A stretch of 64,000 nucleotides of DNA, taken from contig CACVCF010000013.1 in the NCBI GenBank assembly GCA_902729415.1, positions 62,001 through 126,000 of the forward strand, in the 5' to 3' direction. The number at the start of each line of letters is the position of its first letter. Within the stretch, counting starts at the first letter, position 1. This DNA comes from Terasakiella magnetica (GTDB taxonomy: Bacteria; Pseudomonadota; Alphaproteobacteria; Rhodospirillales; Magnetospirillaceae). The translations under genes and the position numbers were made by a program. The notes under the pieces are model-generated. The model was not told the origin of the DNA, searched no databases, and saw only the letters and a list, made by a program, of their open reading frames with translations. Shown here piece by piece: positions 7,570-16,434 of the stretch.

Positions 7570-9138
7570 ATGACGCCCCGCGCCGATCAGCACCATCGTG
7601 ATGCCCTCGCCGAGCTGGCGGCACTGTTGCCCGCGAACGCAACGGCACGCGACTGCCTGATCGAGAATCTGCACGTCATCCAGGACCGCTATGATGGGCT
7701 GTCACGGCCGCATCTGCGGGCGTTGGCCGAGATCATGCGCCTTGGTCTCTCGGAGGTGTTTGAAACCGCCACCTTCTATGCCCACTTCCGGGTGCTGGCG
7801 GAGGGTGAGACCGCCGCACCGGCGCCGGTGCGGGTCTGTGGCGGCCCCATATGCCGCCAACGCGGCGGTGACCTGCTGCTGCAAAGCACCCATGCCGAGG
7901 AAGCCCCCTGCCTGGGCCTGTGCGATCACGCCCCCGCCGCCCTGGCCGGGGCACATCCGGTGCGGCGCGCTGATGCCGCCGCCATCGCCGAAGCCCTGGC
8001 GCGGCCCGCCGAAACGGCATTCTCCACCCTCGAATCCTATGGCGCATTCGCTCCCCGCCGCCACAGCCGCGATGCGGTTCTGGCTGAACTTGAAGCCGCC
8101 GGTCTGCGCGGCATGGGCGGCGCCGGCTTCCCCACACCGCGCAAGTGGCAGACCGTCGCGGCCCAGCCTGGTCCGCGTCTGGTGGTGGTCAATGCCGACG
8201 AGGGCGAGCCCGGCACCTTCAAGGACCGCTATTTCCTCGAAACCGCGCCGCTGGCAGTGTTGGAGGGCGCCCTGACCGCCGCCTGGGTGATCGGGGCCGA
8301 AGCGGTCTACATCTATCTCCGCGACGAATACCCCGATCTTCACCGCGCCTTGCGGGCCGAGATCGCCGAAATCGAGCGGCGCGGCCTCAATGACGGCATT
8401 ACCCTTCATCTGCGGCGCGGCGCCGGGGCCTATGTCTGCGGCGAGGAATCGGCCCTGATCGAAAGCCTGGAGGGCAAGCGCGGCCTGCCGCGCCAGCGCC
8501 CGCCTTACGTCGCCGAGGTGGGGCTGTTCGGACGCCCCACCCTGGTCAACAATGTCGAGACCCTCTATTGGGTTACGACCATCTTGAAAGACGGCGCCAC
8601 CGCCTTCGCCGCCCATGGACGCAACGGTCATCACGGCCTGCGGGCCTATTCGGTCTCGGGCCGGGTGCGCCAGCCCGGCGTCAAGATCGCCCCCAACGGC
8701 ATCACCATCACCGAGCTGATCGAGGAATTCTGCGGCGGCATGGAGACAGGCCATACCCTCACCGCCTATCTCCCCGGCGGCGCCTCGGGCGGCTTTCTAC
8801 CCGCCCATCTCCAGCCGCCCCTGACCTTCGGCGCCATCGAGCCTTATGGCGGCTTCATCGGCTCGGCGGCGGTGATGGTGCTGTCCCAGGCCGACGACCT
8901 GCGCGAAACCGCCCGCATTCTCGCCCGCTTCTTCGCCGATGAAAGCTGCGGCCAATGCACGCCCTGCCGTCTGGGCACCGCCAAGGCGGCGGCTCTGCTG
9001 GAGCAGCCCCGCTGGAACGCCGAAGTCCTGGACGATCTGGCTTTTGTGATGCGTCAGGCCTCCATCTGCGGCCTGGGCCAGGCGGCACCCAATGTCTGGC
9101 AAAGCCTGCACCGCCATTTCCCCGAGTTCAGATCATGA
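7570..9138 (+). CDS. NAD-linked formate dehydrogenase beta subunit, NuoE-NuoF fusion
   Basis: 522 residues joining two modules. Residues 1-150 are NuoE/FdsG-like with the four [2Fe-2S] ligands Cys90, Cys95, Cys114 and Cys118. Residues 155-522 are NuoF/FdsB-like with the NADH/FMN glycine-rich loop GMGGAGFPTPRKW (181-193), NADEGEPGTFKDR (208-220) and the [4Fe-4S] ligands Cys460, Cys463, Cys466 and Cys500. In soluble formate dehydrogenases this unit passes electrons from the molybdenum subunit to NAD+. A GGAGG ribosome-binding site precedes the ATG, and its stop overlaps the alpha-subunit start. The TGCA palindrome just upstream suggests control with the box genes. Confidence 0.88.
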   Translation: MTPRADQHHRDALAELAALLPANATARDCLIENLHVIQDRYDGLSRPHLRALAEIMRLGLSEVFETATFYAHFRVLAEGETAAPAPVRVCGGPICRQRGGDLLLQSTHAEEAPCLGLCDHAPAALAGAHPVRRADAAAIAEALARPAETAFSTLESYGAFAPRRHSRDAVLAELEAAGLRGMGGAGFPTPRKWQTVAAQPGPRLVVVNADEGEPGTFKDRYFLETAPLAVLEGALTAAWVIGAEAVYIYLRDEYPDLHRALRAEIAEIERRGLNDGITLHLRRGAGAYVCGEESALIESLEGKRGLPRQRPPYVAEVGLFGRPTLVNNVETLYWVTTILKDGATAFAAHGRNGHHGLRAYSVSGRVRQPGVKIAPNGITITELIEEFCGGMETGHTLTAYLPGGASGGFLPAHLQPPLTFGAIEPYGGFIGSAAVMVLSQADDLRETARILARFFADESCGQCTPCRLGTAKAAALLEQPRWNAEVLDDLAFVMRQASICGLGQAAPNVWQSLHRHFPEFRS

Positions 9139-11822
9139 CCCGCTTCATCTTGGACGGCGCCGAGGTCGAGGCCCAGCCCGGCGAGACCATCTGGGCGGTG
9201 GCCAAGCGCCTGGGCACCGCCATCCCCCATCTCTGCCACACCGACCGCCCCGGCTTTAAGGCCGACGGCAATTGCCGCGCCTGTGTGGTCGAGATCGAAG
9301 GCGAGCGGATTCTGGCGGCGTCGTGCCGCCGCCTGCCCACCCCCGGCATGCGGGTGGCGACAGCGCCCGAGCGGGCGGAGAAAGCCCGCAGGCTGGTGTT
9401 CGAGCTGCTGCTGGCCGACCAGCCCCAGCGGAACGAGGACACCGCCTTCCGCCGCTGGGCCGAGGTTCTGGGGATAAAGGAAAGCCGGTTTGAAGGGGCG
9501 GGGCAGGCCCACGCCGCCGACACCAGCCATCCGGCCATGACGGTGCGCCTCGATGCCTGCATCCACTGCACCTTGTGCATCCGCGCCTGCCACGACATCC
9601 AGGGCAACGACGTCATCGGCATGGCGGGCCGCGGCGCCCACAGCCGCATCACCTTCGACCTTGACGATCCCATGGGGAAAAGCTCGTGCGTGGCCTGCGG
9701 CGAATGCGTCCAGGCCTGCCCCACCGGGGCGTTGAGCGCCACCCGCGCCCTCAGCGCCCAGCCCCAGCGTTCCGTCGATAGCCTGTGCCCCTATTGCGGC
9801 ATCGGGTGTCAGGTCACCTATCATGTGGCCGACGGCGCCATCGTCGCCGCCTTGGGCCGAGACGGCCAGGCCAATCACGAGCGCCTGTGCGTCAAGGGCC
9901 GCTTCGGCTTCGATTACTCCCGCCATCCCCAACGCCTGACCGTGCCGCTGATCCGCAAGGCGGGAGCGCCCAAGGAAAAGCTCGACCCCGCCGATCCGTT
10001 CAGCCATTTCCGCCCCGCCAGCTGGGACGAGGCCCTGGCCGTGGCGGCGCAAGGACTGAAGCGCTTGCAAGGGTCGTTGGCGGGCCTGGGCTCGGCCAAG
10101 GGCTCCAACGAGGAAGCCTATCTGTTCCAAAAACTGGTGCGCACCGGCTTTGGCAGCAACAACGTCGATCACTGCACCCGGCTGTGCCACGCGTCTTCGG
10201 TGGCAGCGCTGCTGGAGGGCATCGGTTCGGGTGCGGTGACCGCCCCGGCCGCCGAAGTCGCCCATGCCGAGGTCATCGTGGTGATCGGCGCCAATCCCGC
10301 CGCCAACCATCCCGTCGCCGCCAGCTTCATCAAGAACGCGGTCAGGGCGGGGGCCAAGCTGGTGGTGATGGACCCGCGCGGCCAGGCCCTGTCGCGCTTT
10401 GCCGTCCACGATCTGCGCTTTGCCAGCGGCACCGACGTGGCTCTGATCAACGCCCTGTTGAATGTGGTGGTGACGGAAGAGCTGTACGACAAGGATTTCG
10501 TCAGCGCCCGCGTCACCGGCTTTGCCGAACTGGCCGAACACATCCGGGGCTATACCCCGGAAGCCATGGCGCCCTTATGCGGCATCGACGCCCAGACCTT
10601 GCGCACCGTGGCCCGGCTTTACGCCAAAGCCTCATCTGCCATGATCCTGTGGGGCATGGGAGTATCGCAGCACAGCCACGGCACCGATAATGTGCGGGCC
10701 TTGATCGCCCTGGCCCTGTGCTGCGGCCATGTGGGCAAACCGGGCAGCGGCCTGCATCCGCTGCGGGGCCAGAACAATGTCCAGGGCGCCTCCGACGCCG
10801 GGCTGATCCCCATGATGCTGCCCGATTACCGCCGGGTCGGCATCGACGCCGCCCGCCAGCCCTTCGCCGCGGCCTGGGGCATGGCGCTTGACCCCAATCC
10901 CGGCCTGACCGTGGTCGAGATGATGGATGCCGCCCTGACGGGCGGGATTCGCGGCATGTACATCATGGGCGAGAATCCGGCCATGTCGGACCCCGATCTG
11001 TCCCATGCCCGCCAAGCCCTGGCCGGGCTTGAGCATCTGGTGGTCCAAGACGTCTTCCTGACCGAGACCGCCATGCTGGCCGATGTGGTGCTGCCCGCCA
11101 GCGTCTTTTTCGAAAAGACCGGCACCTTCACCAACACCGACCGCCACATCCAGTTGGGGCGTCAGGTTCTAGACCCGCCGGGCGACGCCAAACCCGATCT
11201 GTGGATCATCCAGCAGATGGCGCGCGGCCTGGGTCTCGGCTGGGCTTACGACGGCCCCCAGGCGGTATTCGCAGAGATGCAAGGCCTGATGCCGTCACTG
11301 GCCGGGATTTCGTGGCACCGGCTGGAACAAGACGGCGGCGTCACCTATCCGGTGGATGCCGAAACCGGTGAAAGCCGGTCGATCTTGTTCGACACCACCT
11401 TCCCCACCACCGACGGCAAGGCGCTGCTGGTTCCCGCCTCGGGGCTGGCACCCGCCGAACTGCCCGATGCGGCCTATCCCTTCACCCTGACCACCGGCCG
11501 GGTGCTGGAGCACTGGCATACCGGCTCCATGACCCGGCGAGCCGTGGTGCTGGACGCCCTGCGGCCCAGCGCCGAGATCACCGTCAACCCCCAGGATCTG
11601 GCCGATCTCGGCCTTGCCGACGGGGCGATGGTGCGCATGCAAAGCCGCCGGGGCGAGGTCAGCGCCGCCGCCCGCGCCGATGCCCGCCTGCCGCGCGGTC
11701 TGGTGTTCATGCCGTTCTGCTATGGCGAAGCGGCGGCCAATCTTCTGACCAATCCAGTATTGGACCCGGTGGCCAAGATCCCCGAACTGAAGGTCTCGGC
11801 CATACGCCTTTCTGCATTATAA
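9135..11822 (+). CDS. Formate dehydrogenase alpha subunit (molybdopterin, Cys-type)
   Basis: 895 residues from the ATG overlapping the previous stop. Domain order: [2Fe-2S] ferredoxin (Cys34, 47, 50, 64); two [4Fe-4S] sets (142/145/148/152 and 185/188/191/195); the [4Fe-4S] of the molybdopterin domain (Cys218, 221, 225, 252); molybdopterin oxidoreductase; and C-terminal dinucleotide-binding domain with TGRVLEHWHTGSMTRR. Cys351-His352 in CTRLCHASS aligns with the Sec/Cys-His pair of formate dehydrogenases, so this is a cysteine enzyme. It oxidises formate to CO2. The final codons Ser-Ala-Leu-stop lie within a TGCA palindrome (11813-11826). Formate is produced by BoxC, encoded 1.5 kb downstream. 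Confidence 0.9.
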   Translation: MTRFILDGAEVEAQPGETIWAVAKRLGTAIPHLCHTDRPGFKADGNCRACVVEIEGERILAASCRRLPTPGMRVATAPERAEKARRLVFELLLADQPQRNEDTAFRRWAEVLGIKESRFEGAGQAHAADTSHPAMTVRLDACIHCTLCIRACHDIQGNDVIGMAGRGAHSRITFDLDDPMGKSSCVACGECVQACPTGALSATRALSAQPQRSVDSLCPYCGIGCQVTYHVADGAIVAALGRDGQANHERLCVKGRFGFDYSRHPQRLTVPLIRKAGAPKEKLDPADPFSHFRPASWDEALAVAAQGLKRLQGSLAGLGSAKGSNEEAYLFQKLVRTGFGSNNVDHCTRLCHASSVAALLEGIGSGAVTAPAAEVAHAEVIVVIGANPAANHPVAASFIKNAVRAGAKLVVMDPRGQALSRFAVHDLRFASGTDVALINALLNVVVTEELYDKDFVSARVTGFAELAEHIRGYTPEAMAPLCGIDAQTLRTVARLYAKASSAMILWGMGVSQHSHGTDNVRALIALALCCGHVGKPGSGLHPLRGQNNVQGASDAGLIPMMLPDYRRVGIDAARQPFAAAWGMALDPNPGLTVVEMMDAALTGGIRGMYIMGENPAMSDPDLSHARQALAGLEHLVVQDVFLTETAMLADVVLPASVFFEKTGTFTNTDRHIQLGRQVLDPPGDAKPDLWIIQQMARGLGLGWAYDGPQAVFAEMQGLMPSLAGISWHRLEQDGGVTYPVDAETGESRSILFDTTFPTTDGKALLVPASGLAPAELPDAAYPFTLTTGRVLEHWHTGSMTRRAVVLDALRPSAEITVNPQDLADLGLADGAMVRMQSRRGEVSAAARADARLPRGLVFMPFCYGEAAANLLTNPVLDPVAKIPELKVSAIRLSAL

Positions 11823-11826
11823 TGCT
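11813..11826. promoter_or_regulatory. TGCA palindrome overlapping the formate dehydrogenase stop codon
   Basis: TGCATTATAATGCT: matches TGCA-N6-TGCA except the last base, and contains a perfect TATAAT. The stop codon TAA (11820-11822) is inside it. Further TGCA tetramers occur at 11837-11840 and 11854-11857 in the 92 bases before the DUF4863 gene. Candidate operator/promoter for that gene; no convincing -35 was found. Confidence 0.5.
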
Positions 11827-11914
11827 TCTAGACTGCTGCATCCGGTGCTATCGTGCATGACCCTGATCGACGAGGCCACATCAGCGGCCCGCCGCCCTCA
11901 CCAAGGAGACGCCC

Positions 11915-12385
11915 GTGCCCAAAGCCGCTTTTCAGGCCTTGATTGCCCAGGTCACCGCCGCCATCGCCGGGCGCAAGCTGGATTCCCAACTGTGCGACTA
12001 TCTTCAGGCGACCTTTCCCGGCGACGGTCCGGTGTTCAAATCCATCGAGGCCGCCTGCCATAAGGCCATCTCCGAAGGCTGGATGTGCGAGCGCGAGCAT
12101 GGCGGCATCCGCTATGGCCGGGTTATCGAAGCCATCCCCGCACTGGCGGAATTCAGCGTCGATGTGGTGTCCATGACGGATGTGGCCGGTCCCCATCACC
12201 GCCACCCCGAGGGCGAGATCGACATGGTGATGCCCATCAGCCCATCCGCCAAATTCGATGGCTCGCCGCGCGGCTGGGTGGTCTATGGCCCCGACAGCGC
12301 CCACCGCCCGACGGTGACCGAAGGCCAATCGCTGGTGCTGTATCTGCTGCCCGGCGGCAAAATCGACTTCACCCGGTCGAAGTAG
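11915..12385 (+). CDS. DUF4863 family protein, cupin-like
   Basis: 156 residues from a GTG with AAGGAG six bases upstream. I recognise it as DUF4863, a family I recall seeing beside benzoyl-CoA (box) genes; its function is unknown. The C-terminal half looks like a cupin: His95-x-His97-x3-Glu101 in GPHHRHPEGE followed by His130 in YGPDSAH, which is the usual HxH(x)3-4E...H metal-binding set. It is 6 bases upstream of an alpha/beta hydrolase gene, and the pair sits between formate dehydrogenase and boxC. A role in salvaging or steering a box-pathway intermediate is a guess. Confidence 0.7.
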   Translation: MPKAAFQALIAQVTAAIAGRKLDSQLCDYLQATFPGDGPVFKSIEAACHKAISEGWMCEREHGGIRYGRVIEAIPALAEFSVDVVSMTDVAGPHHRHPEGEIDMVMPISPSAKFDGSPRGWVVYGPDSAHRPTVTEGQSLVLYLLPGGKIDFTRSK

Positions 12386-12391
12386 GCCGTC

Positions 12392-13177
12392 ATGTGGCGC
12401 GAACATCAGCACGGCCGCATCGATCTCGGCGACCAGAGCCTGGAATACAAATGGCTGCATCCGCATCAGCCGCATCGCCCCACATTGGTTTTCCTGCACG
12501 AAGGCTTGGGGGCGGTGGGTATCTGGCGAGATTTTCCCGACAAGGTGGCCGAAGCCACCGGCTGCGGTTGTTTCATCTACAGCCGGGCGGGCTATGGCAA
12601 ATCATCACCGGTGGCGGTGCCCCGCCCACTGACCTATATGCATCACGAGGGCCTCGACGTGCTGCCGCGCCTGCTGGAAACGCTGGATCTGAACAAGGTG
12701 GTGCTGATCGGCCATTCCGATGGCGCCTCCATCAGCCTGATCCATGCGGGCGGCACCCCCGCCCCCCATGTGCAAGGGGTGGTGACGTTGGCGCCTCACG
12801 TCATGAACGAAGAAATCTGCGTCGCCAGCATCCGGGACGCCAAGAAAGCCTATGAATCCACTGACCTGCGTGCCCGTCTGGCCAAGCTGCATGGCGACAA
12901 TGTCGATTGCGCCTTCTGGGGCTGGAACGGCGCTTGGCTCGACCCTGATTTTATGCACTGGAATCTGGAAGAGTTTCTGCCCACCATTCGCGTGCCGGTG
13001 ATGGTGATCCAGGGCCGCCAGGATGAATACGGCAGCGCCGTGCAATACGACTCCATCCGCGCCAAGGCCGGCGGCCCGGTGGAGGTGGTGCTGCTCGACC
13101 ACTGCCGTCACTCGCCCCATAAGGACCAACCCGAAACGGTACTGGCAGCCATCGCCCGCTTCGTCTCTGCATTATAA
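12392..13177 (+). CDS. Alpha/beta hydrolase of the box locus
   Basis: 261 residues. Alpha/beta hydrolase fold with nucleophile Ser109 in GHSDG (107-111), oxyanion region FLHEGLGAVGIWRDFP, acid Asp211 in GRQDEYG and a histidine (His240 or His243) in DHCRHSPHKD. Substrate unknown; ester, thioester or lactone hydrolysis are all possible. Sits 6 bases after the DUF4863 gene and 122 bases before boxC, so probably cotranscribed with the former. The last codons are again Ser-Ala-Leu-stop within a TGCATTATAA half palindrome. Confidence 0.82.
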   Translation: MWREHQHGRIDLGDQSLEYKWLHPHQPHRPTLVFLHEGLGAVGIWRDFPDKVAEATGCGCFIYSRAGYGKSSPVAVPRPLTYMHHEGLDVLPRLLETLDLNKVVLIGHSDGASISLIHAGGTPAPHVQGVVTLAPHVMNEEICVASIRDAKKAYESTDLRARLAKLHGDNVDCAFWGWNGAWLDPDFMHWNLEEFLPTIRVPVMVIQGRQDEYGSAVQYDSIRAKAGGPVEVVLLDHCRHSPHKDQPETVLAAIARFVSAL

Positions 13178-13179
13178 TT
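13168..13179. promoter_or_regulatory. Half-site version of the TGCA palindrome at the hydrolase stop codon
   Basis: TGCATTATAATT: identical for 11 bases to the element at 11813 but the right TGCA is lost. It contains TATAAT and the TAA stop of the hydrolase gene (13175-13177). It lies 76 bases upstream of the perfect palindrome at 13255. Confidence 0.35.
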
Positions 13180-13213
13180 CCAAAGGGGTCTTTCAAAGAA
13201 CCTTTCCAAAATA

Positions 13214-13227
13214 CGCATTACGATGCT
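13214..13227. promoter_or_regulatory. Degenerate TGCA-N6-TGCA-like site in the boxC upstream region
   Basis: CGCATTACGATGCT keeps the inner GCA-N6-TGC core of the box palindrome but loses both outermost bases. It ends 27 bases before the perfect copy at 13255-13268, a spacing that could allow two dimers to bind. Weak on its own. Confidence 0.3.
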
Positions 13228-13235
13228 GATTTAGA

Positions 13236-13265
13236 TTGCGAGCGACCGATTTGATGCACTATAGT
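13236..13265 (+). promoter_or_regulatory. Putative sigma-70 promoter of the boxC operon
   Basis: TTGCGA (13236-13241), 18-base spacer, TATAGT (13260-13265). The -10 lies within the perfect palindrome at 13255-13268, so a protein bound there would block RNA polymerase. Predicted by eye only. Confidence 0.5.
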
Positions 13266-13268
13266 GCA
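13255..13268. promoter_or_regulatory. Perfect TGCA-N6-TGCA palindrome, candidate box operator
   Basis: TGCACTATAGTGCA is a perfect 14-base palindrome ending 31 bases before the boxC ATG and overlapping the putative -10 hexamer. It is the best copy of the element also found at 7536, 11813 and (half) 13168. The architecture agrees with what I recall for BzdR/BoxR operators, where benzoyl-CoA is the inducer. Confidence 0.65.
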
Positions 13269-13299
13269 GACAGTCACCCCCAACCGAACCGGCAAGACC

Positions 13300-14949
13300 A
13301 TGATCGATTTCCAGACCTCCCCGGATCGCTACAGACACTGGAAGCTGACGATCGAGGGCAGCATCGCCACCCTGACCATGGATGTGGACCCCAGCGCGGG
13401 TCTGGCTCCGGGTTATGAGCTGAAGATGAATTCCTACGACCTCGGCGTCGATATCGAGCTTTATGACGCGGTCCAGCGCCTGCGGCTGGAGCACCCGGAA
13501 GTACGCTCGGTGATCATGACCTCGGCCAATCCCAAGATTTTCTGCGCCGGGGCCAATATCAAGATGCTGGGTGTGTCATCCCACGGCCACAAGGTCAATT
13601 TCTGCAAGTTCACCAACGAGACCCGCCTGTCCATCGAGGACGCCACCGAATTCTCGCGCCAGGCCTATCTGTGCGCCATCACCGGCACGGCCGCGGGTGG
13701 CGGCTACGAACTGGCGCTGGCCACCGACCACATCATGATGGTCGATGACGGCAACACCTCGGTGTCGCTGCCCGAAGTACCGCTGCTGGCGGTGCTGCCC
13801 GGCACCGGCGGACTGACCCGCGTGGTCGACAAGCGCAAGGTGCGCCGTGACCGTGCCGACATCTTCTGTTCCATCGAGGAGGGCGTGAAGGGCAAGCGCG
13901 CCGTGGATTGGCGCCTGGTGGATGAGGTGGTTCCATCCTCGTCGTTCAAGGCAGCGGTGCAAAAGCGTGCCGAGACCATGGCCGCCACCTCCGACCGCCC
14001 GCTCGACGGCAAGGGCGTCAGCCTGACGCCGCTGAACCGGGTCATCGGCGCCGATGCGGTCACCTACGACCATATCGACATCACCTTTGACCGCGACACC
14101 CGCTGCGCCAACATCACGCTGAAGGCGCCTGCCGCCGCCGCTCCCGCCGACGTTGCCGCCATCCACGCCCAAGGTGTCGGGTTCTGGCCGCTGGCCATCA
14201 CCCGCGAATTGGACGACGCCATCTTGCACCTGCGCAGCAACGAGACCGCCGTGGCCTCGTGGGTGATCCGCACCATCGGCGACCGCGACGTGGTGGCCGG
14301 GTACGACGCCCTGCTGCAACGGGCCGCCAGCGACTGGCTGGTGCGCGAGATCGTGCTGTACTGGAAGCGGACCATGAAGCGCCTCGACACCACCTCGCGC
14401 ACCCTGTTCGCCCTGGTCGAGCCGGGCAGCTGCTTCGTCGGCTTCATGGCCGAGATCCTGTTCGCGGTGGATCGCTCGTTCATGCTGGACGGCACCTTCG
14501 AGGGCAGCGACCTGCCGCCCGCCCAGATCCGCCTGTCGGAGATGAATTTCGGCCCGCTGTTAATGGGCAACGGCATCACCCGTCTGGCCACCCGCTTCCT
14601 GGGCGAACCGGAGGCGGTGGACGCCGCCCGCGCCATGATCGGCAAGGACATCGACGCCGCCCAGGCCGAGGAATTGGGGCTGGTGACCGGCACCCCCGAC
14701 GATATCGATTGGCAGGACGAAATCCGCCTGATGATCGAGGAACGGGCCAGCTTCTCCCCCGATTCGCTGACCGGCATGGAAGCCAATCTGCGCTTTGCCG
14801 GCCCCGAGACCATGGAGACCAAGATCTTCGGGCGGCTGACCGCCTGGCAGAACTGGATCTTCCAACGCCCCAACGCCGTCGGTGAGAACGGGGCCCTCAA
14901 ACTCTACGGCACCGGCAAGCGCGCCGCCTACAATCAGGAAAGGGTGTAA
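13300..14949 (+). CDS. boxC: 2,3-epoxybenzoyl-CoA dihydrolase
   Basis: 549 residues from the ATG at 13300. A GTG at 13264 would start inside the operator and is less likely. BoxC hydrolytically opens 2,3-epoxybenzoyl-CoA to 3,4-dehydroadipyl-CoA semialdehyde plus formate. Two crotonase-like halves are present: the first has FCAGANIKML (81-90) and AAGGGYELAL (131-140), and the length matches the family. The formate released explains the dehydrogenase genes upstream. First gene of a boxC-boxB-boxA-paaG-like unit; the next start is 5 bases after its stop. Confidence 0.94.
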   Translation: MIDFQTSPDRYRHWKLTIEGSIATLTMDVDPSAGLAPGYELKMNSYDLGVDIELYDAVQRLRLEHPEVRSVIMTSANPKIFCAGANIKMLGVSSHGHKVNFCKFTNETRLSIEDATEFSRQAYLCAITGTAAGGGYELALATDHIMMVDDGNTSVSLPEVPLLAVLPGTGGLTRVVDKRKVRRDRADIFCSIEEGVKGKRAVDWRLVDEVVPSSSFKAAVQKRAETMAATSDRPLDGKGVSLTPLNRVIGADAVTYDHIDITFDRDTRCANITLKAPAAAAPADVAAIHAQGVGFWPLAITRELDDAILHLRSNETAVASWVIRTIGDRDVVAGYDALLQRAASDWLVREIVLYWKRTMKRLDTTSRTLFALVEPGSCFVGFMAEILFAVDRSFMLDGTFEGSDLPPAQIRLSEMNFGPLLMGNGITRLATRFLGEPEAVDAARAMIGKDIDAAQAEELGLVTGTPDDIDWQDEIRLMIEERASFSPDSLTGMEANLRFAGPETMETKIFGRLTAWQNWIFQRPNAVGENGALKLYGTGKRAAYNQERV

Positions 14950-14954
14950 CTCCC

Positions 14955-16376
<1,422 letters not shown>

Positions 16377-16392
16377 TCTTCACTCCGGTCAT

Positions 16393-16417
16393 CCCCTCTC
16401 CCGCGATGGGAGAGGGG
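16393..16417. repeat. Perfect hairpin between boxB and boxA
   Basis: Ten-base arms CCCCTCTCCC (16393-16402) and GGGAGAGGGG (16408-16417) enclose a 5-base loop. No U-tract follows, and the next gene begins 17 bases downstream. It may be an RNA stabiliser or partial attenuator that sets the BoxB:BoxA ratio, or a dispersed REP-like element. Confidence 0.55.
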
Positions 16418-16434
16418 TGAAAAAAGAGGCGGTC

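Noticed and set aside
9054..10541. 495-codon antisense frame over the formate dehydrogenase alpha gene
   Set aside because: The plus-strand protein has every cofactor motif of the family; the antisense frame has none.
13264..13299. Upstream GTG start for boxC
   Set aside because: It would place the start codon inside the palindrome and -10 region. The ATG at 13300 gives the usual BoxC N-terminus.
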